The translations under genes and the position numbers were made by a program. From assembly GCA_015057755.1 (NCBI GenBank), contig SVDR01000001.1, positions 1 through 64,000 on the forward strand: DNA of 64,000 bases, written 5' to 3'. Positions 53,238 through 61,819 of this stretch are shown piece after piece. The notes beneath the pieces were generated by a model. The model saw only the letters and a program-made list of their open reading frames with translations, made no database searches and had not been told where the DNA came from. The DNA is from Lachnoclostridium sp. GTDB lineage: Bacteria > Bacillota_A > Clostridia > Lachnospirales > Lachnospiraceae. How positions within the stretch are numbered: the first letter of the stretch is position 1; each line of letters begins with the position of its first letter.

Positions 53238-54152
53238 TTATTTTTCCTCCGGATTCGGGTAGAATTTCGGAACAGTGCGGTACACCTTGTTGCCTTCCTT
53301 AAATGCCTCCGGTCTCTTCTGAACCGGTTTCACTGCCGGTTTTTTCTCAGCCTTCTTCTCTGTTGCCGGGCGTTTTGCCTTCTCCGCTGCCTTCTTCTCC
53401 GCCTCCAGCTTCACCTGCTCGCTCTTCGGAAGATTAGTGGAGCCCTCCAGCATCTTTCTCAGGCTCTCCACCTCATCCGGAAACAGCTCACGATACTGAC
53501 CTCTCTCCAGATGACCAAGTTTGATATTCATGATACGAAGACGTTTTAAGTTCATAACATGATAATCCAGCGCGCGGCACATACGGCGGATCTGACGGTT
53601 CAGACCCTGGGTCAGCACGATGTGGAATGTATGAGAACCGGTCTGCCATGCACGGCACGGCTTTGTTGTCACGTCCAGATCCTCAATATAAACACCTGCA
53701 CGCATCTGCTTCAAAAATTCCTCTGTGACCGGCTTGTTAACCGCAACCGCATACTCCTTCTCATGATCATTTCCACCGCGAAGGATCTTATTCACGATGT
53801 CGCCCTCGTTGGTCATAAGCAGTAAACCTTCAGAGTCTTTATCGAGACGTCCTACCGGATATACACGCTTCGGATAATTAATAAAATCTACAATATTCGG
53901 CGCATGATCCTTATCAGAAGTCGTGCACACGATTCCCTTCGGTTTATTGACGATCAGGAATACGGATTCTTCCTTCTCTCCGACTCTTTTACCGTCACAG
54001 ATCACTTCCTGGCCAGGTTCCACTTTGGTTCCCATGACAGCAACCACACCATCCACCAAAACCTTACCTTCCTCGATCAGGCGGTCAGCCTCACGTCTGG
54101 AGCAGACACCTGCATCTGCCAGATATTTATTTAAACGAATCGCTTCTGCCAT
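53238..54152 (-). CDS. 16S/23S rRNA pseudouridine synthase, RsuA/RluB/RluF family
   Basis: 304 residues: N-terminal S4 domain (IRLNKYLADAGVCSRREADR), catalytic Asp in GRLDKDSEGLLLMTNEGD (about 100), and the QGLNRQIRRMCRAL motif. The C-terminal 75 residues are a Lys/Ala/Glu/Pro-rich tail, likely disordered and RNA-binding. The length with tail fits RluF or RluB. GGAGGCG precedes the ATG. It is 1 base after queA, so two RNA-modification genes are co-transcribed with ligA and the IclR gene. Confidence 0.92.
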   Translation of the reverse strand: MAEAIRLNKYLADAGVCSRREADRLIEEGKVLVDGVVAVMGTKVEPGQEVICDGKRVGEKEESVFLIVNKPKGIVCTTSDKDHAPNIVDFINYPKRVYPVGRLDKDSEGLLLMTNEGDIVNKILRGGNDHEKEYAVAVNKPVTEEFLKQMRAGVYIEDLDVTTKPCRAWQTGSHTFHIVLTQGLNRQIRRMCRALDYHVMNLKRLRIMNIKLGHLERGQYRELFPDEVESLRKMLEGSTNLPKSEQVKLEAEKKAAEKAKRPATEKKAEKKPAVKPVQKRPEAFKEGNKVYRTVPKFYPNPEEK

Positions 54153-54153
54153 A

Positions 54154-55197
54154 TTACGCCTCCGTTGTATCGTTTGTTACAAACATTGCGTCGCCAAAGG
54201 AGAAAAATCTGTATCTCTCCTTTACTGCCTCATCGTATGCGGCCATCACATGCTCCTTGCCTGCCAGTGCAGAAACCAGCATTACCAGCGTGGACTCCGG
54301 AAGGTGGAAGTTCGTGATCAGACAGTCCAGAATCTTGAACTTGTAACCCGGATAAATGAAAATCTGGGTCCAGCCGCTTCCGGCCTTTAAAACTCCGTCC
54401 TCGCCTGTGGCAGATTCCAGAGTACGGCAGCTTGTGGTGCCAACGCAGATCACGCGTCCGCCCTCTTTCTTGGTATCGTTGATCTTCTTCGCCTCTTCCT
54501 CTTCCACAATGTAGAATTCAGAATGCATATGATGCTCTTCGATGGTCTCCACCTTTACCGGGCGGAATGTTCCAAGACCAACATGCAGAGTCACGTTGGC
54601 AATCTTTACGCCCATCGCTTCAATTTCTTCTAATAATTCTTTTGTAAAATGAAGACCGGCTGTCGGTGCTGCTGCAGAACCGTCATGTTTTGCATAAACA
54701 GTCTGGTAACGGTTCTTGTCCTGAAGCTGGTGGGTAATGTACGGCGGAAGCGGCATCTGACCAAGCTGGTCCAGAATCTCCTCAAAAATACCGTCATACT
54801 CAAACTGGATCAGACGGTTTCCTTCATCAACCACGCCGACTACTTTTCCCTTTAACAATCCGTCGCCAAAGGACACTTCCACACCTTCGCGCATCTTTTT
54901 ACCAGGCTTTACGAGAGTCTCCCAAACATTGTCAGACTTTCTCTTTAAAAGCAGGACCTCGATCTTGGCATCTGTACCCACTTTTGTGCCGAACAGACGA
55001 GCCGGGATTACCTTCGTATTATTGATAACCAGACAGTCGCCTTTCTTCAAATACTTTAATATGTCACGGAAATGCTTGTGTTTTACCTCTCCGGACTCCT
55101 TATCTAATACTAATAATCTGGAGGATGCTCTGTCCTCGAGCGGATCCTGCGCGATCAGCTCCTCCGGTAAATCAAAATAAAAATCAGATACGTTCAT
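54154..55197 (-). CDS. queA: S-adenosylmethionine:tRNA ribosyltransferase-isomerase
   Basis: Adds the epoxycyclopentane precursor to 7-aminomethyl-7-deazaguanine in queuosine synthesis. 347 residues: [16 protein letters not shown] at the N-terminus, [40 protein letters not shown] and the late [16 protein letters not shown] motif. TAGGAG precedes the ATG. It is first of queA-rlu-ligA-iclR. Confidence 0.97.
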   Translation of the reverse strand: MNVSDFYFDLPEELIAQDPLEDRASSRLLVLDKESGEVKHKHFRDILKYLKKGDCLVINNTKVIPARLFGTKVGTDAKIEVLLLKRKSDNVWETLVKPGKKMREGVEVSFGDGLLKGKVVGVVDEGNRLIQFEYDGIFEEILDQLGQMPLPPYITHQLQDKNRYQTVYAKHDGSAAAPTAGLHFTKELLEEIEAMGVKIANVTLHVGLGTFRPVKVETIEEHHMHSEFYIVEEEEAKKINDTKKEGGRVICVGTTSCRTLESATGEDGVLKAGSGWTQIFIYPGYKFKILDCLITNFHLPESTLVMLVSALAGKEHVMAAYDEAVKERYRFFSFGDAMFVTNDTTEA

Positions 55198-55341
55198 GAT
55201 TTTCTCCTATATATTTGTATACACTTCAGAAAGCTTTGTTCTGAAAATCCAAAAACTTCCCCTATTTTAAAGTTGTGTTCATTTTATCAAACTGTACTCA
55301 AAAATGCAATGACATCGGTCGAATTCTGCGAAATAAAAAAC

Positions 55342-55370
55342 TTGCAACTTCCGCTAAAATAGTGTATTAT
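55342..55370 (+). promoter_or_regulatory. promoter of tRNA-Arg
   Basis: TTGCAA (55342-55347), spacer 17, TATTAT (55365-55370), ten bases before the tRNA 5' end. Confidence 0.7.
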
Positions 55371-55379
55371 GACAGAGAT

Positions 55380-55451
55380 GCGTCTGTAGCTCAGTGGATA
55401 GAGCAGTGGCCTCCGGAGCCGCGTGCGGAGGTTCGATTCCTCTCAGACGCA
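55380..55451 (+). tRNA. tRNA-Arg, anticodon CCG
   Basis: A 72-base class I tRNA. Acceptor GCGTCTG pairs with CAGACGC, discriminator A. The anticodon stem GTGGC/GCCGC encloses CTCCGGA, giving anticodon CCG (codon CGG). T arm GGAGG TTCGATT CCTCT. CCA is not encoded; a T-run follows directly. Confidence 0.95.
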
Positions 55452-55593
55452 TTTTTTATTTTCTCTCATACACTCAAATCTTCTCCTGTTATTTTCCCAT
55501 CTTTTTCCTTGACTCCATGTAACTTTTTGTAGATTTTTTGAATAATATGCTTTATACTTGTAACATGTTATTTTGTTCTAAGGAGTCCTATGT

Positions 55594-57246
55594 ATGAAAC
55601 CTCATGTTGTTGTTACAACTGCTCCTTCCATAGATTTTCTGAATGACTATGTTGCACTTCCAAAAAACTATGGTACTAAGGAATATTTTGAACGAGAAGA
55701 TGTCAAAGCAATCTACCATACTGTGTTCAAAAATCTGGATGAACTGGACGCCAAAACCGGTTTTTCAAAAAAGTTTGCTGCCTGTGAGCGCCTCTTTGTA
55801 AAACCAAACCTGGTATCTGTCTATCATAAAAGCGGTATGAAGGACAGCGATTATCCAGAATCTACGGATCCCCGTGTGTTCGATGCGGTCATCTCTTATT
55901 TAAAAAAGATTCAAAAAAACATCGTGATCACAGAATCTTCCGGAAAACCAATGCCAACACGTACCAGTTTTAAAGTGGCTGGATATGACAGAATTGCCCG
56001 CTACCATAAAACAGGTCTGGTCGCGCTGGAGACAGAACCGGTTGTACGATACCTGCTTCCCAAAGCAGAAGTTATGAAAGAGGTTTATATCCCGGAAATT
56101 TACAAGGATATCCTGGATGGAAAAGCGTGCTATATTTCCGTTCCCAAATTAAAAACAAACATCTATACCGGCGTTACACTTGGTTTTAAAAACGCTATGG
56201 GTGCAATTCCATTTGCACTCCGCGAACGAAACCACAGTTATTATATCAACAAAAAACTGGCGGATTTATTATATTTATTCAAACCGGATCTTACCATCAT
56301 TGACGGTATCATCGGCGGTGAAGGTAATACACCAGCTCCTGTCGATCCAGTTAATACTCATGTTATCATATCCGGAACAGATCCGGTCGGTACCGACAGA
56401 GTTGCAACTCAGATTATGGGCATTGATCCTGACACAATCCCGTTGATCCAGGAAGCTGAAAAACGTGGATTTGCCTCTCCTGATCTGGAAATATCAGGTG
56501 ATGAGATTCCTGTATTTTCGTTCCGTCGTGCCAATCCATCCATGATGGATGATGAATTCCATCATTTATTTCCTAACATTCTGGTACTGGCAGGTCACGA
56601 CCTTCCACATGCTCCAAAAGTATCTTCTCTTGAGGAAGTTACTCCGGAAATTGCACGTGAACTGGAACTTGCCTGCAACGGCGGCTGTCTTAACGCACTC
56701 CGTTCCGGCTTTGAATATGTCATATATGCTCCAAAACAGAACCGTGAACTTCCTCTGGTTGTCATCATCGGCAATGGTATCATGATCAATGGAAAACGGT
56801 ATTGGTTTGATCGTGATGGAAATGCCTATGAAGAACAAACCATTCGTTCCATGAAGGATCCGATCTTGACTCTGGGTAATTGTGCTTCCAGACTCAATGA
56901 TGCAGCAACTCATACTACACCAGGCTGCTGTTCCCCTTCTGCATGTATGCTTGCGGCATGCGGCGCCATGAAAATATCATTTCCTCTTCTTTCATTAAGG
57001 AATACAGCCTTCGCTTATTTTGGCATAAGCGTTGTCCATATGATCCTTAGTCGTTCTATTTCCTCTCTTCGTGGCAAATGGATTGACTGCCCTTCCAAAC
57101 ATGTGGATGAAATATATCCGGTTCCTGAAATTGCAAAAGAAGATCAGGATTCCGACTATATTCCATGGCCATTACCCAAAATGTCCTGGTCATTACGTCT
57201 GAAGTTAGTAAAAGATCAATTAAAAATGCTTAAATTAAAGTATTAA
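55594..57246 (+). CDS. DUF362-family protein with C-terminal cysteine-rich segment
   Basis: 550 residues. Residues 60-290 follow the DUF362 pattern: LFVKPNLVSVY, VITESSGKPMPTRTSF, SVPKLKTNIYTGVTLGFKNA and TIIDGIIGGEGNTPA. The C-terminal part has no ferredoxin motif but carries CNGGCLNALRSG (about 370), GNCASRLNDA and GCCSPSACMLAAC, up to seven cysteines that could hold a metal or Fe-S centre. No signal peptide; near 470-490 a weakly hydrophobic stretch. AGGAG lies eight bases before the ATG. Reaction unknown; redox function is inference. Confidence 0.75.
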   Translation: MKPHVVVTTAPSIDFLNDYVALPKNYGTKEYFEREDVKAIYHTVFKNLDELDAKTGFSKKFAACERLFVKPNLVSVYHKSGMKDSDYPESTDPRVFDAVISYLKKIQKNIVITESSGKPMPTRTSFKVAGYDRIARYHKTGLVALETEPVVRYLLPKAEVMKEVYIPEIYKDILDGKACYISVPKLKTNIYTGVTLGFKNAMGAIPFALRERNHSYYINKKLADLLYLFKPDLTIIDGIIGGEGNTPAPVDPVNTHVIISGTDPVGTDRVATQIMGIDPDTIPLIQEAEKRGFASPDLEISGDEIPVFSFRRANPSMMDDEFHHLFPNILVLAGHDLPHAPKVSSLEEVTPEIARELELACNGGCLNALRSGFEYVIYAPKQNRELPLVVIIGNGIMINGKRYWFDRDGNAYEEQTIRSMKDPILTLGNCASRLNDAATHTTPGCCSPSACMLAACGAMKISFPLLSLRNTAFAYFGISVVHMILSRSISSLRGKWIDCPSKHVDEIYPVPEIAKEDQDSDYIPWPLPKMSWSLRLKLVKDQLKMLKLKY

Positions 57247-57278
57247 AAAACTGCTGTGATTGGTTTCACAGCAGTTTT
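57247..57278. terminator. bidirectional terminator after the DUF362 gene
   Basis: AAAACTGCTGTGA (57247-57259) pairs perfectly with TCACAGCAGTTTT (57266-57278), loop of 6, between convergent genes. Confidence 0.88.
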
Positions 57279-57283
57279 CTCTT

Positions 57284-59401
57284 TTACACCATCTTCTTCT
57301 GCGATAAGAATTCACGCAAAATCATATCCGCTTCCATTGGCTGATCAAAATAGTATCCCTGGATTACAGAAACACCCATTTGACGTAATAATTCTACTTC
57401 CGCTTCTGATTCTACACCTTCGATACAAATTTCCATTTTCAGATCTTTTGTGAGCTGGCTCATGAAGGAAATGAATGTCTGGTTATATTTATCATTCTGG
57501 AGATTTCGCACATAACTGCGGTCAATCTTGATATGCGTGATCGGCAGCTCTCGCAGATAATTGAAACCGGAATAACCTGTTCCAAAATCATCCAAAGCAA
57601 CTCCCGTACCCATTTTCAGAAGCTCCCTGCTGAAAGTTGTTGCAACTTCAAAGTTATTCAATAATGAAGTCTCTGTCAACTCTGCAACAAGATGTCCTGC
57701 CGGAAGTCCCTCTTCCTCACACTTATCATGGATGAAACGTATCAATCCTACATCCGATACTTGCTGAGCAGCAATATTCACATGGACAATACTCTTTTTG
57801 CCCGATTTATTCCACTTGCTGCATTCATGAATCGCCTGACTGATCACCCAGCGACCAACCGGGATAATCAGACCGGAATACTCCAGAATATGAATCATAT
57901 CCATCTGATTGAGTTCCGGAAGCGCCGGATTACTGTAACGAACCAATGCCTCTGCTCCGATCCACTCGATTCCCTCATTTGTCAGACGTACGATCGGCTG
58001 ATACACAGTGCGGAAATGTCTGAAATCATTTTCAATGTCTTTGCGAAGCTCATTTTCGATCAAGAACTGTTTTGATACCGTATCTCCGCCATTTCCTGAG
58101 AAAAAGCTGATTTCATCTCGCTCTGCTCTTGTCATATTGTAAAGACACTGATGGGCATTATTTAACAGCTCCTCGGTTGTATTTCCATGCTCCGGATAAA
58201 TAACTGTAGCAATATAGGTATTGATATAAACACCATGACCATCGATCGTTCTGGTCCTTTTTAATACAGCCTGGAACAGTGACAGTTTACCTAAGATTAC
58301 ATTTCTGTCACATTCCTGCAAATGAACTACGAATTCGTCTCCGCTAAATCGATAGATTCCTATTTCTCCTGCAAAATAAAGCCTCAACATATCCGCAAAT
58401 TCGATCAAAACTTTATTTCCAAAATCATGTCCGAATAATTCATTATACAGTTTAAATCTTCGAATGTTCATGTACAAAATACTGCCTTCTGTACCGCCAT
58501 TAGCTAAACGTTCTTCCATATCCCGTTCGAAACAGCGTCGATTCTTTAAACCTGTCAGATCATCAAAATAGAGCATCTTTTCCATACGCTCTTCATTTTT
58601 CTTTCGCTCCGTAATATCAAGCAAAGAACCTGCGATCATGATCGGTCTTCCCTGCTCATCATGCAGACCTTTTCCTTTACAGGAAATCCACATAATATTA
58701 CCCTGCTTTGTCATAACACGATATTCTGCGATGTGACGATCAGACTGACCGGTCAGGAAAGGGGTAAACGAATCCAGAAAAATGTGTCTGTCTTCCGGAA
58801 TAATAAACGAGAGCACTCTGTTCATTGCATCCGAAAACGTTGGTGTTTCCAATGGCAGCACGTCCAGCGCCTTGGTTGAAAACGTACATGTATTTGTCAG
58901 TAAATCCAACTGATATACATAGTCTGAAGCACCTTCCAGTGTCAATTCATTGATCAGCTGTGTGTGTTTCAACTGCTGGATAACCTGTTCTAAATGCTGT
59001 TCGTATTCGCGCATTGGCTCATAGTCAACAGAAATATAACCAAATAATTCTTCCCGTCCTTCCAGACGATATAAATGCATAACAGAACTTAAATATCTGG
59101 TTTTTCCCTGCAATGCTACATGACAACTTACCCGTTCCACTTTTCTGGTCATCAAACGCTGAATCGCCTGTCTAAACGCATGCGCTCCCACATCAGATAA
59201 CAAAACCTCGAACTGATTCTGATCAATGAACGTCGGGTATTCCTCCTGACCGTCAAACAGCAATTTTGAACATTTCTCTGATAACCAAATTCTGTTATTC
59301 TGAATATCGATCAAAAAAATGTCCTCCATTGCATCGACCGGGAATAACAAGTTTCCACTATCAGATGAAAATTTCCTCCATTCGAAATAATCCTGCTTCA
59401 T
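57284..59401 (-). CDS. PAS-GGDEF-EAL protein (c-di-GMP turnover)
   Basis: 705 residues, no membrane segment. PAS/PAC domain at about 150-270, GGDEF at about 280-435 with the signature reading SGDEF, and EAL at about 450-700. EAL residues are complete: AEALVRY, HVNIAAQQ, AELTETSLL and LDDFGTGYSGFNYL. The first Gly of GGDEF is Ser and no RxxD inhibitory site precedes it, so net phosphodiesterase activity is the simpler guess, though SGDEF cyclases can be active. GGGGA lies six bases before the ATG at 59401; a GTG at 59413 lies in that site. Confidence 0.92.
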   Translation of the reverse strand: MKQDYFEWRKFSSDSGNLLFPVDAMEDIFLIDIQNNRIWLSEKCSKLLFDGQEEYPTFIDQNQFEVLLSDVGAHAFRQAIQRLMTRKVERVSCHVALQGKTRYLSSVMHLYRLEGREELFGYISVDYEPMREYEQHLEQVIQQLKHTQLINELTLEGASDYVYQLDLLTNTCTFSTKALDVLPLETPTFSDAMNRVLSFIIPEDRHIFLDSFTPFLTGQSDRHIAEYRVMTKQGNIMWISCKGKGLHDEQGRPIMIAGSLLDITERKKNEERMEKMLYFDDLTGLKNRRCFERDMEERLANGGTEGSILYMNIRRFKLYNELFGHDFGNKVLIEFADMLRLYFAGEIGIYRFSGDEFVVHLQECDRNVILGKLSLFQAVLKRTRTIDGHGVYINTYIATVIYPEHGNTTEELLNNAHQCLYNMTRAERDEISFFSGNGGDTVSKQFLIENELRKDIENDFRHFRTVYQPIVRLTNEGIEWIGAEALVRYSNPALPELNQMDMIHILEYSGLIIPVGRWVISQAIHECSKWNKSGKKSIVHVNIAAQQVSDVGLIRFIHDKCEEEGLPAGHLVAELTETSLLNNFEVATTFSRELLKMGTGVALDDFGTGYSGFNYLRELPITHIKIDRSYVRNLQNDKYNQTFISFMSQLTKDLKMEICIEGVESEAEVELLRQMGVSVIQGYYFDQPMEADMILREFLSQKKMV

Positions 59402-59438
59402 ATAATTCCCCACTATAATACTTAATAATTTAACTCTA

Positions 59439-59467
59439 ATTATAATCTATATAATTCTATTGTACAA
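59439..59467 (-). promoter_or_regulatory. promoter of the GGDEF-EAL gene
   Basis: Minus strand TTGTAC (59467-59462), spacer 17, TATAAT (59444-59439). Leader about 35 bases. Confidence 0.6.
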
Positions 59468-59478
59468 GTAAATTATGA

Positions 59479-59507
59479 TTGCTTTTTTGGAATTTATCCG
59501 TTACAAT
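59479..59507 (+). promoter_or_regulatory. promoter of the DUF5688 gene
   Basis: TTGCTT (59479-59484), spacer 17, TACAAT (59502-59507), with a leader of about 60 bases. Its -35 is 11 bases from that of the divergent gene. Confidence 0.6.
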
Positions 59508-59571
59508 AGCACTACCATTTCTTTTTACTAACAAATCTTAAAAATCTAATAACACATCTAGGAGGTATTTT

Positions 59572-60513
59572 ATGAACTACTCTTCTTTCTGCGAATATTT
59601 ACTCGCAGCCTTAGTAAATCAGATGGAACACGGTGTCACAATCGAAAAAGAGTCGATCCGCAAAAACAACAACGTCTCATTGGATGCTTTTATCATCCAT
59701 ATGCCAAACGTTTCGAGCGCTCCTGTTGTCTATCTGCAGCCCCTCTATCAGACCTACTGTAACGGTAGCTCTATTGACAAAATCGCACAGACCGTTCTCA
59801 CAAAGTTAAAAAGAGAGCTTCCGCTTTCCCTGGAACTTGCAGAACAGGCTCGCACTCTGGAATCTGCCCGTGACCGGATCGCATATCGACTGATCTCCAA
59901 AAAAGAAAATGAAGAATTGTTAAAGGAAATCCCGTGGACATCCTGGTGCGATCTTGCAATTATCTACTATTTGCATCTGGGTGTCAAAGATGACAAACAG
60001 ATCACAACGATCATCCACAACCATCAGGCTGAAAAATGGAACTTATCCCCGGGTGAACTGTATGAACTGGCAAAAGAGAACACACCCAAACTCTGCCCCA
60101 GCACGATCGGCCGCCTGGATCATCTGCTCTTTGGCTGGGATGAAGACGAAGATCGAATGGTACCGTGCGAAACCGGACTTCCGACGCTTTATGTCCTTTC
60201 CAATCAGACCGGTATTAACGGAGCCGTCTGCATGCTTTACGACAACGTAATAAAGGACTTCGCAGACACTCTCGGTTCTGATTTGATCATCTTACCGTCC
60301 AGTATCCACGAAGTCCTTATCTTGCCGGATTCTCATGACCAGAAGTATGAGATGTTCCGTCGTATGGTTCGAAGTGTAAATGCAGAGGATGTTCCAAAAG
60401 AGGAAGTGCTCTCTGATGAATTATATCTGTACCGCCGCGGAAGCTCCGGAATTATCCGATGGAAGCCTTCCGATTCTGATAATACTGGTAAATGCGGAAC
60501 AGAGAATCTGTAA
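59572..60513 (+). CDS. DUF5688-family protein
   Basis: 313-residue soluble protein of a family abundant in Lachnospiraceae and without known function. Recognisable blocks: N-terminal helix MNYSSFCEYLLAALVNQM, the conserved AYRLISKKENEELLKEIPW, WCDLAIIYYL and the late ILPSSIHEVLILPD segment. A strong AGGAGG lies eight bases before the ATG. Its last 62 bases overlap, on the opposite strand, the end of the ThrE-type gene. No neighbour suggests a role. Confidence 0.85.
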   Translation: MNYSSFCEYLLAALVNQMEHGVTIEKESIRKNNNVSLDAFIIHMPNVSSAPVVYLQPLYQTYCNGSSIDKIAQTVLTKLKRELPLSLELAEQARTLESARDRIAYRLISKKENEELLKEIPWTSWCDLAIIYYLHLGVKDDKQITTIIHNHQAEKWNLSPGELYELAKENTPKLCPSTIGRLDHLLFGWDEDEDRMVPCETGLPTLYVLSNQTGINGAVCMLYDNVIKDFADTLGSDLIILPSSIHEVLILPDSHDQKYEMFRRMVRSVNAEDVPKEEVLSDELYLYRRGSSGIIRWKPSDSDNTGKCGTENL

Positions 60514-60895
60514 CAAAGATCGCCATGGCAATCGCGCCGGCTACTTTTAATGTCTGCAGTAAATAAAAGCTGCTCTGGTTAGGATTGTTGCGGATAAAAT
60601 AATATACGCAGCGATAAATTCCCGCACCAGGTACCGTTGGTAAGATACCGGCTACCAGAAATACATTGACCGGTGTCTTTAACATACGGGCGAAAATCTG
60701 GCTTAACAATGCAACCGCCAGAGACGCAAAAAACGCAGACGACATCGCGGAGGATGTCTGGTCCATTACGATCAGGTAGACCCACCAGTTGACTCCGCCA
60801 ACGATACTGCAATACATCGCATATCGTTTCGGGATCTCAAGCAGCATGGTGAAAAAATAAACCGATAAAAATGCACTTACAACCTGAAAAATCAT
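60452..60895 (-). CDS. threonine/serine exporter family protein, small subunit (ThrE_2 type)
   Basis: 147 residues with four or five membrane helices. The block KTPVNVFLVAGILPTVPGAGIYRCVYY is the hallmark of the ThrE_2/DUF3815 half. It complements the larger half upstream; in other bacteria both are fused in one ThrE exporter. I start at the ATG at 60895, six bases from GGAGGTG, overlapping the upstream stop as ATGA; a TTG at 60910 would include the ribosome site. Confidence 0.88.
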   Translation of the reverse strand: MIFQVVSAFLSVYFFTMLLEIPKRYAMYCSIVGGVNWWVYLIVMDQTSSAMSSAFFASLAVALLSQIFARMLKTPVNVFLVAGILPTVPGAGIYRCVYYFIRNNPNQSSFYLLQTLKVAGAIAMAIFVTDSLFRIYQYYQNRKASIG

Positions 60896-61665
60896 GTGAT
60901 CCACCTCCAAAATGCGCCCCAGGATAACAATCCCAGACCAACTCCGGCTGCGATTGCAAGGGCTACTACAATAGCTTCCAGCATTCGCGCCGAGCCTGAG
61001 GCGTAATCTCCATTTAAAATATCACGGATCGCTGTTGTAAACGCAACACCCGGAACAAGTGACATAATACTGCTGATGATCATAACATCTGCACTGCAGG
61101 CAGGAAGCAGGAATTTTCTCACAACAGTTGCTCCTACAGCAACAACAAAAGCACAGAATGCATTGATAAAGAAATCATTCAGTTTAACTTTCTTTACAAG
61201 CCAGTCTGCAATACCAAGCATCACGCCAACCAGGGCCGCACCAAGAATATCGATCAGCTCTCCACCGAAAATCGGAGTAAAAAATGCTGATACACCGACC
61301 AAACCTAAAAACGTCCATCTTTTGGAGTAAACCTTGCTGTTCTCGATCGCCTTCAGTTCATCATAAGCTTCTTCCACACTCAAGCTACCGTTGCAGAATC
61401 TTCTGGATACTTCATTGACTGCACAGATTCTGTTCAGGTTGTTGCTTCTGGCAGAAACACGCCTTGCCATCGTCAGAGTCTCCCTATCCGGATCATCTAA
61501 CGTAACGAACAGACCGGTACCCAGTGCCATTGCTTCCGCAACAGGGTAGCTGGACTTCTGAAGCATATATTTCATTGTCTCTTCCACTCGGTAAACCTCT
61601 GCACCGCTGGCAAGCATAATCTTTCCGGCCAGTGCGACAGTCTCCATCAAGAGTTTTTCATTCAT
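60892..61665 (-). CDS. threonine/serine exporter family protein, large subunit (ThrE type)
   Basis: 257 residues. A cytosolic N-terminal domain (about 1-115, AGKIMLASGAEVYRVEETM) is followed by five membrane helices with SSIMSLVPGVAFTTAIRDIL. Together with the small subunit it should export threonine or serine. GTGAGGA precedes the ATG. It is driven from a near-consensus promoter with two palindromes. Confidence 0.9.
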   Translation of the reverse strand: MNEKLLMETVALAGKIMLASGAEVYRVEETMKYMLQKSSYPVAEAMALGTGLFVTLDDPDRETLTMARRVSARSNNLNRICAVNEVSRRFCNGSLSVEEAYDELKAIENSKVYSKRWTFLGLVGVSAFFTPIFGGELIDILGAALVGVMLGIADWLVKKVKLNDFFINAFCAFVVAVGATVVRKFLLPACSADVMIISSIMSLVPGVAFTTAIRDILNGDYASGSARMLEAIVVALAIAAGVGLGLLSWGAFWRWIT

Positions 61666-61708
61666 TGGAAATCCTCACGCTTCACAATATTTTGTAAACA
61701 GTATAAGA

Positions 61709-61729
61709 GCAAGAATGTCACATTCTTGC
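61709..61729. promoter_or_regulatory. perfect palindrome at the start of the ThrE transcript
   Basis: GCAAGAATGT (61709-61718) and ACATTCTTGC (61720-61729) flank one central base. It lies about 13 bases past the -10 box on the minus strand, in the first transcribed bases. It could be an operator or a 5' hairpin. Confidence 0.6.
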
Positions 61730-61741
61730 CCATTTTTAAAT

Positions 61742-61770
61742 ATTGTATCTTTGATAAGAATTCTTGTCAA
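61742..61770 (-). promoter_or_regulatory. promoter of the ThrE pair with a palindrome over the -35 and spacer
   Basis: Minus strand TTGACA (61770-61765), spacer 17, TACAAT (61747-61742). The plus-strand stretch TTGATAAGAATTCTTGTCAA (61751-61770) is symmetric at 18 of 20 positions and covers the -35 and most of the spacer, as a repressor operator would. Confidence 0.7.
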
Positions 61771-61819
61771 CTGACTTTTCATTTCCCATATTGAAAATAT
61801 CTGAAGTGCAGGCTGTGCC

